From: Aeromicrobium sp.
GTDB lineage: Bacteria > Actinomycetota > Coriobacteriia > Anaerosomatales > Anaerosomataceae
Length of the DNA: 35,988 bases
Direction: 5' to 3'
Assembly (NCBI GenBank): GCA_015351705.1
Contig: JADIIM010000052.1
Span: 1-35,988, forward strand
A program made the translations under genes and the position numbers. This document shows positions 31,077 to 35,988 of the stretch, in pieces (position 1 is the stretch's first letter; each line of letters begins with the position of its first letter). Under the pieces are notes generated by a model that was given only the letters and a program-made list of their open reading frames with translations, had not been told where the DNA came from and did no database searches.

Positions 31077-31454
31077 CTACCTGATGCGGTGGCTGGCTGC
31101 CGAGAGGACCGCGACCGCCTCTGCCAGAGCAGTCTCCTTCACCAGTATGTAGTCGGTGTCGAACGTCGACAGCGCGAAGATGGGCACTCCGGCGGCCGCG
31201 AGCGGGCCGGCGAGTGAGGACAAGACCCCGGTGAGGCCGAACTCAAGGGGCCCGGACACTTGGATCGCGCGCCATCCGGACTCGGCCGTCACCGTCTCTG
31301 GAACCGCCGAGGCGTCGCAGACGATCGAGAGCTCCTCGGCCGTGCGGGTCACCGAGACCAGGGTGTCGCCCTCGACCCACCCCGGAACCGGAGAGCCTGC
31401 AGCGATTCGGCACACCGCCAGCACCCCGGGAAGGACCACGAGGTCGAGCGTCAT
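31077..31454 (-). CDS. ACT-domain protein (CASTOR-like)
   Basis: This 125-residue protein has the two-ACT layout of the small CASTOR/ACT_7-type family: LSIVCDASAVPE (about 43-54) and the second-half block GLTGVLSSLAGPLAAAGVPIFALSTFDTDYILV (split at about 72-104). These domains usually bind amino acids; the ligand here is unknown. ATG 31454 has GGGAGG five bases upstream. It lies ten bases before the HD-like gene, so the two are probably co-transcribed. Confidence 0.85.
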   Translation of the reverse strand: MTLDLVVLPGVLAVCRIAAGSPVPGWVEGDTLVSVTRTAEELSIVCDASAVPETVTAESGWRAIQVSGPLEFGLTGVLSSLAGPLAAAGVPIFALSTFDTDYILVKETALAEAVAVLSAASHRIR

Positions 31455-31468
31455 GATCACACCTCCCG

Positions 31469-31488
31469 TTCGCACGGATGAGTGCGAA
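31469..31488. repeat. Inverted repeat TTCGCAC-N6-GTGCGAA
   Basis: Perfect 7-base arms sit 15 bases before the start codon of the ACT-domain gene and just upstream of its ribosome-binding site. No T tract follows. It could be an operator or an mRNA hairpin; nothing identifies the partner. Confidence 0.45.
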
Positions 31489-31519
31489 GACAGCGGCCGG
31501 GACCAAGCATCATCGGGCG

Positions 31520-31942
31520 CTAGTTGTGGCCACCACTCGCCGAGGCGCGCAGGACCACCGAGGCGACCACCGCCAGCACGCCCGCCACGAGGAACCCGAC
31601 CGCCGCCACGTTGAACATGTAGAGCAGCTCGAACGCACACCACAGAATGAGCAGGACGCCCGCGACGAGCGTGACAACGTACTGCATGCCTGACCTGCGG
31701 AGGAGCATCACGGCTGCGAGAAGATTGGGGATCCCGAGACCGAGAAGCATCGCGATCCCGATCCAGACGAAGTCCCGAAAGAAGGTGTCGGCGAGCGGGA
31801 ACGTCGCGATCGTCGGCAGCAGGACCTGCATCCCGAGGTTCCGCCCGTCAGGCGCGAGCAGAAGGAGCACGGCACACACAAGACCCATGATCCCGTTGAT
31901 GATGCTGATCGTGATGAGGAATCCACGTGCCACGCGCCGCAT
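31520..31942 (-). CDS. Four-helix membrane protein of unknown function
   Basis: This is a 140-residue hydrophobic protein with four predicted membrane helices (about 8-30, 55-80, 86-103 and 110-133). A short soluble loop (APDGRNLGMQ) follows the first helix. No conserved catalytic residues are visible and I cannot name a family. The ATG at 31942 has GGAGG ten bases upstream. The gene is 65 bases upstream of the ACT-domain gene on the same strand. Confidence 0.75.
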   Translation of the reverse strand: MRRVARGFLITISIINGIMGLVCAVLLLLAPDGRNLGMQVLLPTIATFPLADTFFRDFVWIGIAMLLGLGIPNLLAAVMLLRRSGMQYVVTLVAGVLLILWCAFELLYMFNVAAVGFLVAGVLAVVASVVLRASASGGHN

Positions 31943-32007
31943 ACCGTCGTCACCTCCGCAGTGTCGAGTGCCCCGGCACCTCGGCCGGAACCCGGGCCGC
32001 CCGTCGT

Positions 32008-32013
32008 AGCGTA
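32008..32013 (-). promoter_or_regulatory. Candidate -10 for the four-helix membrane protein gene
   Basis: The minus strand reads GTG-TACGCT-ACG. A nearly identical element (GTG-TACCCT-ACG) lies at 34246-34251. The leader would be about 60 bases. No -35 was matched. Confidence 0.3.
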
Positions 32014-32066
32014 CACCCCCCGTGTGACCCCAACCAGAGTCTCGTCACGGCGTGGTGCGCGGGAAT

Positions 32067-32146
32067 CTGCGGGCCGCGACGATGTTGCCCGCAGCAACCG
32101 TTAGCAACGTCTACGACGCGGAGACAAACGGTATGACCAGACGTTG
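32067..32146 (+). repeat. Two inverted repeats in the leader of the YCII-like gene
   Basis: CTGCGGGC (32067-32074) pairs with GCCCGCAG (32087-32094). CAACGTCT (32105-32112) pairs with AGACGTTG (32139-32146), which ends at the GGGAGG ribosome-binding site. All arms are perfect 8-mers. They could form hairpins in the mRNA leader or be operators. Confidence 0.4.
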
Positions 32147-32157
32147 GGAGGACCCTC

Positions 32158-32544
32158 ATGCCCCAGTACGCGATGATCGTCTACTCCCCAGCACCGGCCG
32201 ACCCGGAGGCCATGTCCGCTGAGCACCTCGCGGCGCTCAGCGGCTACCCCGAGCAGGCCAAGGCGCTCAAGGGCAAGGTCCTGGGCGGCACGTACTTCGC
32301 CAAGGAGCGGGGATTCGCGCTGAGCCCGAGCACCGAGGCGATGGCCGTCCGAGGCGACACCGCCCGCAGCGGTACGATCGCAGGCTCGGAGCTGGTGGTG
32401 GCAGCGTTCTACGTACTTGCCGCCCCCAGCATCGAGGTGGCCGTGGAGATCGCGAAGTTGCACCCCGCGACCGCTGATGGCGGGGTCGAGGTCCGGCCGC
32501 TGTTCGTGCCACCGGGTCAGACGCAAGACGACTACGCCGACTAG
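32158..32544 (+). CDS. YCII-related domain protein
   Basis: This is a 128-residue protein of the YciI/DGPF type with a ferredoxin-like fold. The start MPQYAMIVYSP and the end of the fold, AVEIAKLHPATADGGVEVRPL, match the family. The DGPFAETKE loop that gives one subfamily its name is replaced by RSGTIAGSELVVAA. Members are small, often dimeric proteins of mostly unknown role. ATG 32158 has GGGAGG six bases upstream. It stands alone, divergent from the membrane-protein gene. Confidence 0.75.
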   Translation: MPQYAMIVYSPAPADPEAMSAEHLAALSGYPEQAKALKGKVLGGTYFAKERGFALSPSTEAMAVRGDTARSGTIAGSELVVAAFYVLAAPSIEVAVEIAKLHPATADGGVEVRPLFVPPGQTQDDYAD

Positions 32545-32626
32545 CCGCGCTCGGGGTCGGCTCGAACGCGTCCAGGTCGATCGCGGCTCTGCCGTGCCTG
32601 AAGCCGATGCGTGGAGCGGCCCCGCG

Positions 32627-33163
32627 TCAGTCCAGAGAGAACGAGAGCAGACTCGGGTTGAACCGTTCGCCGTCCCACTTCACCGTGGCGGTGGCGCTGT
32701 AGCCGGTGTCGGCGGTAACGGTGATTCGGTAGTCCCCTTTGGCGTCCTCGGAATCGTAGTACTCAGGCTGGGTGAGCTGCCTGTTGAAGTTCGTCGAGCC
32801 GAACGGGTAGTCGTCATACATCTTGTCCGCACCGCCGAGCGAGCCCGCGTGCGCGATGAACTCGACCTCGTCATACCAGCCGTTCCGTTCATTCTCGATG
32901 CGCACCTGGCACTGCGCGGCGCCGCTGTTCCCGTAGTTGACACGCACTGAGAGGACCTCGCCGGACGCGAGCGCCTGGTCGGGCTCGGCCTGGTTCTCCT
33001 TCGGCGTGTCGTCCTTCTTGATGGCGTCATCACCCTCGTAACCGATGGGACTCCCAGACCCATACTCCTCCCATATCTCGGCAAGCATGCAGCCCATGAG
33101 GAGCATCGAAACGGCCACAATGCCAACGACGATGATCGCCCGGTGTTTGCGTGCTCCTGCCAT
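32627..33163 (-). CDS. Putative lipoprotein with a beta-sandwich-like domain
   Basis: This is a 178-residue protein. The membrane-export signal (residues 1-24) ends in a lipobox-like LLMGC. An acidic linker (about 30-60, rich in Asp, Lys and Glu) is followed by a domain with alternating beta-strand pattern (VLSVRVNYGNSGAAQCQVRIEN and GDYRITVTADTGYSATATVKW, each split here by loops). It resembles surface proteins of Gram-positive bacteria but no family is recognised. ATG 33163 has GGAGG five bases upstream. Confidence 0.72.
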   Translation of the reverse strand: MAGARKHRAIIVVGIVAVSMLLMGCMLAEIWEEYGSGSPIGYEGDDAIKKDDTPKENQAEPDQALASGEVLSVRVNYGNSGAAQCQVRIENERNGWYDEVEFIAHAGSLGGADKMYDDYPFGSTNFNRQLTQPEYYDSEDAKGDYRITVTADTGYSATATVKWDGERFNPSLLSFSLD

Positions 33164-33411
33164 GACATCCTCCACTTCCAACTCGGTCATCATCTCGCCG
33201 CGGTAGCGCGGCCGGGCCTGGCCCGCCTGGAGTGTTCCCTTGATCGACCCTCATCCCTCCGTGATCATGCTTCGATAGTCCGACTTCTGAAAGCACGTCT
33301 TCTACGTCGTGCCCGTCCAACGTTCTCGTGCGATCAACCACGCGTTCGTGCCCATCGGGCGGCGGTGGTCGTGCTCGACGCGGTTCTCGATCGCCTCGAG
33401 CCGTCCGTGCA

Positions 33412-34158
33412 TCACTGCCGCATCAGCGCGAACACGCCCCAGCCGAGGTACTCGCGGGTGTAGGTGGCGTAGCGCTCGGGCTCAGAGGTCAGCTGGGCCC
33501 GAACCTCGGCCGCTAACTCGTCGTCGGGATTAGCTTCGAGCCATCGGCGCATCGTGAGCCACTTGGCCGCCTCGTACCTGTCCCAGCCGTCTTGGTCGGC
33601 CAGGACCATCTCGACGACGTCATAGCCGAGGTGACCGAAGGACGCGAGCAGGTCCGGGAGCGTGAGGAAATCGGCGATCGAGGTGGCGAGGCACCCCGCG
33701 GCCACAGCATCGGTCGGTGGCATCTGGCGCCAGAACGGCTCGCCGATGAGGATGATCCCACCGGATTGCAGGCTCTGCGCCAGAAGATCGATCGTGCCGG
33801 CCACTCCCCCGCCGATCCACGTGGCGCCGACGCACGCCGCCAGCCCGACCTTCTCGCCGGAGACGTAGCCCGCGGCGTCACCGTGGATGAACGTGACCTG
33901 GCCGGTCACGCCGAGTTCCTCGGCACGGAGCCTGGCATGCTCGGTGAACAGCGCGCTCAGGTCGACACCGGTCCCGACGACACCGAGATCGCGCGCCCAC
34001 GTGCACAGCATCTCGCCCGAACCGCTGGCAAGGTCGAGCACGCGGGTCCCCGGTTCCAGACGCAGCGCAGCGCCGAGCGTTGCGAGCTTGTCGGGCGTGA
34101 TCGGATTGTGGATGCGGTGCGCACTCTCGGTGACGGTGAAGATGCGTGGGATATCCAC
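33412..34158 (-). CDS. Class I SAM-dependent methyltransferase
   Basis: This is a 248-residue protein. Motif I of the Rossmann methyltransferase fold is VLDLASGSGEMLCTWA (about 40-55), followed by GTGVDLS (motif II) and the VTFIHGDAAGY stretch (motif III). A motif with GGIILIGEPFWRQ (about 137-149) follows. It would transfer a methyl group from S-adenosylmethionine; the acceptor is unknown. GTG 34158 is chosen because the protein begins there and AAGGAG stands ten bases upstream. The open frame continues to 34887, but the extra N-terminal residues are low-complexity Arg/Pro/Ser and overlap the next gene. Confidence 0.85.
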   Translation of the reverse strand: MDIPRIFTVTESAHRIHNPITPDKLATLGAALRLEPGTRVLDLASGSGEMLCTWARDLGVVGTGVDLSALFTEHARLRAEELGVTGQVTFIHGDAAGYVSGEKVGLAACVGATWIGGGVAGTIDLLAQSLQSGGIILIGEPFWRQMPPTDAVAAGCLATSIADFLTLPDLLASFGHLGYDVVEMVLADQDGWDRYEAAKWLTMRRWLEANPDDELAAEVRAQLTSEPERYATYTREYLGWGVFALMRQ

Positions 34159-34450
34159 TGCGGGGGATCTCCTTACCAGCAGTAGTGCACTCTGTCTCGG
34201 CCCGACGTACTGGTCGCGGGCGGCCCGCGACGGTCTTCTCCTCGTAGGGTACACCGCGAGACGACGGCGGGAAGTGCGTGTTGGGTGGGGACGGAGCGCG
34301 ATGCTGTAGCAAGCCAGTGCACGGCGGCGTATCCGATGACGCCGAAGCCCGGCGCATCGACGGCCAGAACCGTGTGGGATCCGTCCGGACTCGGAGAGGC
34401 CTCGAGGTAGCCGAGCGGCTTCATGTCTGCCTGGCGCATGTGAGAGCTGG
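34159..34450. other. Region without a confident gene
   Basis: This stretch upstream of the methyltransferase gene has only short open frames without good ribosome-binding sites. The minus strand has a -10-like TACCCT (34251-34246) that could start the methyltransferase transcript with a leader of about 80 bases. Nothing else was recognised. Confidence 0.4.
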
Positions 34451-35110
34451 CTACAGACGCTCACCGTAGAAGCCGTAGTCCACCCAGTCGCCCAACTCCA
34501 GCGTGCCCTCAAAGGCCGACCAGTCACGGCGCGTCCAGGTCCCCTCGATGCGAGATCCGTCAGCGGAGATCGTGCCCTCGAAGACGTTGGGCTCCCATCC
34601 GGCGTGCTCCTCGGCCGGCACCATGCGCTCCATCTCAATCCTGATCGAGCCGTCGGTGATCGTGAACGTGCCGCGTCCGGTCTCGTCCTCCCAGACGCGC
34701 AGGTCGCCAGCATCGCCCTCGCCGAGGAGTTCGATGGTGTAGACGCGGCTCGTGCCCGCATCACCGGTAGCCGTGATCGCGTAGTGCCGTCCGTCCAGAT
34801 ATGGCTCACCGGGGAGCTGCGGGTCGATGTCGGAGTCGGCGGACGCGCCACCGTCCGTTGACGATGCGGCTGCGTCGGCTGCGGCACGCTCGGCAGGCGT
34901 GAGGGTGAAGTCGTAGGCGATGCGCCCGGTGACGTAGAGCGCGATGATCACGGCCAGCGCGATGACAACACCCAGCATCAGGCGCGGGCTACAGCCCGGC
35001 CTGCCATCAGGCCCCGGCTCGGTCTCGAGGTCACTGGCGCGGCCGTAGCCGCGGACGAACCCGATGATGCCATCGAGCCGCTGACGCATCCCCCCGGTGA
35101 TCTTCGCCAT
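34451..35110 (-). CDS. Single-pass membrane protein of unknown function
   Basis: This 219-residue protein has a cytoplasmic N terminus of about 43 residues, one membrane helix (about 44-66, LMLGVVIALAVIIALYVTG) and an external domain. An Ala/Ser/Asp-rich linker (about 70-100) is followed by a beta-rich region: YAITATGDAG, GRGTFTITDGSIRIEME, FEGTISADGSRIEGTWTRRDW and FEGTLELGDW, which reads like a small lipocalin-style barrel. No family is recognised. ATG 35110 follows a GGGGGG tract. An extended -10 is seen upstream. Confidence 0.72.
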   Translation of the reverse strand: MAKITGGMRQRLDGIIGFVRGYGRASDLETEPGPDGRPGCSPRLMLGVVIALAVIIALYVTGRIAYDFTLTPAERAAADAAASSTDGGASADSDIDPQLPGEPYLDGRHYAITATGDAGTSRVYTIELLGEGDAGDLRVWEDETGRGTFTITDGSIRIEMERMVPAEEHAGWEPNVFEGTISADGSRIEGTWTRRDWSAFEGTLELGDWVDYGFYGERL

Positions 35111-35196
35111 TCGCTGCCCCCCGTGAACTGCGCGCTGTACTGCTGAACGTCTTCGCGCATCGGCCGCAAGAGGCGACCCACGCGCTCTCAGCCCAG

Positions 35197-35205
35197 AGTA
35201 TCTCA
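35197..35205 (-). promoter_or_regulatory. Extended -10 promoter for the single-pass membrane protein
   Basis: The minus strand reads TG-A-GATACT. Transcription would begin near 35190, about 80 bases before the ATG at 35110. Confidence 0.3.
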
Positions 35206-35236
35206 CCGCCGCGGTTCGTCGGCGTGGATGCGCTGG

Positions 35237-35800
35237 TCAGCTGGCGGACGTGGTCGCAGGAGCGACTACTTCAGAAGACACGGTGCGACGCCCCATGAAT
35301 GCGAACGCTATCAGGACCGACGCGGTGAACCATGCCCCGGCGCCGAAAGGCAGCGGAAGATAGAGCGCAAGCACGACCCCTGCTCCGACAAGGATCGCGG
35401 CCAGCGTGTAGAACATGCGCATCCCGTAGAGGGTTACGAAGGGCAGGTAGTGGGCGCCGAGGGCGATCATGAACGCAGGGTAGAACCACTCGATCCGATA
35501 GAAGGTCGCGGCACCGACGAGCAAGAGCGAGAGCGGCAGGACAAACGCGCTCTGCATCCCCAAGGCATTCAGGGGGTTCGCGGGCGAGACACGCGACTGA
35601 TGCCCTATGAGCCTCAGGCCGAGCTTGGTGAGCGGGAATATGAAGAACCCGCTGACGAGCAGGAAGAGGATGGCCGCCTGCGTCGTGGCCCAGGTCGCGA
35701 GTGCTGCCGAGACAAGCCAGAGCAGCCCCGACACGAGCTGCCCCATGAAGCCGCCCAACAGACCGACCCTCATGTCGCGCTGCGCCTCAGCGACAGTCAA
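35237..35800 (-). CDS. DUF7010-like membrane protein
   Basis: This is a 187-residue protein with about five to six membrane helices. The N-terminal MTVAEAQRDMRVGLLGGFMGQLVSG, given here in part, and the later FPLTKL and NPLNALGMQS segments resemble the DUF7010 family, whose function is unknown. The likely start is a TTG at 35800 with AAAGGA seven bases upstream; an in-frame ATG at 35773 is an alternative without a site. The C-terminal tail is short and hydrophilic. Confidence 0.72.
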   Translation of the reverse strand: MTVAEAQRDMRVGLLGGFMGQLVSGLLWLVSAALATWATTQAAILFLLVSGFFIFPLTKLGLRLIGHQSRVSPANPLNALGMQSAFVLPLSLLLVGAATFYRIEWFYPAFMIALGAHYLPFVTLYGMRMFYTLAAILVGAGVVLALYLPLPFGAGAWFTASVLIAFAFMGRRTVSSEVVAPATTSAS

Positions 35801-35960
35801 CTACGATTCCTTTCGTCCAGCCAACGTGGTTTGCGCTTCGGCTGGAAGCGCCTGTTAGCCATCGCGAATTCAGATACTAAACGCAACACCCCCGCCCCGC
35901 GAGGATGGGGCGACCTGGGGCACAATCGGTTCCTTACTCCCGCCAAGAAGTGAGGACCGT

Positions 35961-35988
35961 ATGCACGCCCAGATCACCCTTGAGGAAC
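35961..35988 (+). CDS. Start of a gene running off the window
   Basis: An ATG at 35961 with GAGGA five bases upstream opens a frame that reads MHAQITLEE to the end of the window. The length is too short to identify. It is divergent from the DUF7010-like gene. Confidence 0.4.

Noticed and set aside
33275-33310. Terminator after the methyltransferase gene
   Set aside because: The stem is only about five pairs with a long loop and a short T run, too weak to call.
34173-34439. Open frame of 88 codons on the minus strand
   Set aside because: No ribosome-binding site, no recognisable domain and Arg/Pro-rich second half; kept as a region without a confident gene.
34159-34887. N-terminal extension of the methyltransferase frame
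   Set aside because: The extra residues are low-complexity, overlap the next gene and match no methyltransferase; the protein starts at GTG 34158.
1-35988. CRISPR arrays, transposons, phage genes and tRNAs
   Set aside because: No regularly spaced repeats, transposase or integrase motifs or tRNA-like cloverleafs were noticed when reading the window.

Overview
The window is GC-rich and densely coded. Gene ends usually overlap or nearly touch, and GTG starts are frequent. Gene content is that of a free-living anaerobe: a complete chemosensory operon with cheC and cheD, a type IV pilus retraction ATPase, tungstate uptake, molybdenum/tungsten cofactor synthesis with an FdhD maturation module, and an ECF metal importer. 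I infer a high-GC Gram-positive bacterium, most likely an environmental relative of the Coriobacteriia (Actinobacteriota). This rests on gene content and style only; no rRNA or tRNA gene was seen.

Layout. 1-2323 (+): end of a membrane protein, a VanZ-family protein, and a radical SAM protein that resembles the anaerobic Mg-protoporphyrin cyclase BchE although no other chlorophyll gene is present. 2331-14823 (-): read 5' to 3', cheR, a methyl-accepting protein with almost no external domain, cheW, cheY, cheB, cheA, cheC, cheD, a Rossmann-GAF-GGDEF diguanylate cyclase, a small winged-helix-like protein, a double peptidoglycan-binding-domain protein, a secreted NlpC/P60 endopeptidase and pilT. 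This suggests a chemosensory and c-di-GMP circuit acting on pili or the surface rather than flagella. 14933-15970 (+): an L,D-transpeptidase.

15980-22984 (-): a molybdopterin operon in the order mobA-fdhD fusion, moeA, a 72-residue cysteine protein, mobB, moaA, moaC, a MOSC protein, mogA and a cysteine desulfurase. 23089-25811 (-): tupC, tupB and tupA for tungstate uptake. tupA is preceded by a strong candidate molybdenum/tungsten-cofactor riboswitch and, just upstream, a dyad overlapping the predicted -10. 26006-26893 (-): a LysR regulator. Together these import tungstate or molybdate, build the cofactor and prepare it for formate dehydrogenase or related enzymes.

27103-30222 (+): a Fur-family repressor and a CbiM-CbiQ-CbiO-type ECF transporter with histidine-rich segments, behind a Fur-type palindrome. 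This looks like a metal-responsive uptake operon for Zn, Ni or Co. 30243-35988: mostly small proteins, including lipoproteins, a short HD-like protein, an ACT-domain protein, membrane proteins, a YCII-like protein, a methyltransferase and a DUF7010-like protein, ending with the start of another gene.

No CRISPR array, insertion sequence, prophage or tRNA was seen. The points most worth following are the riboswitch/operator region before tupA, the 72-residue CxxxCF protein, the mobA-fdhD fusion, the BchE-like protein, the Rossmann-GGDEF sensor and the His-rich ECF operon.
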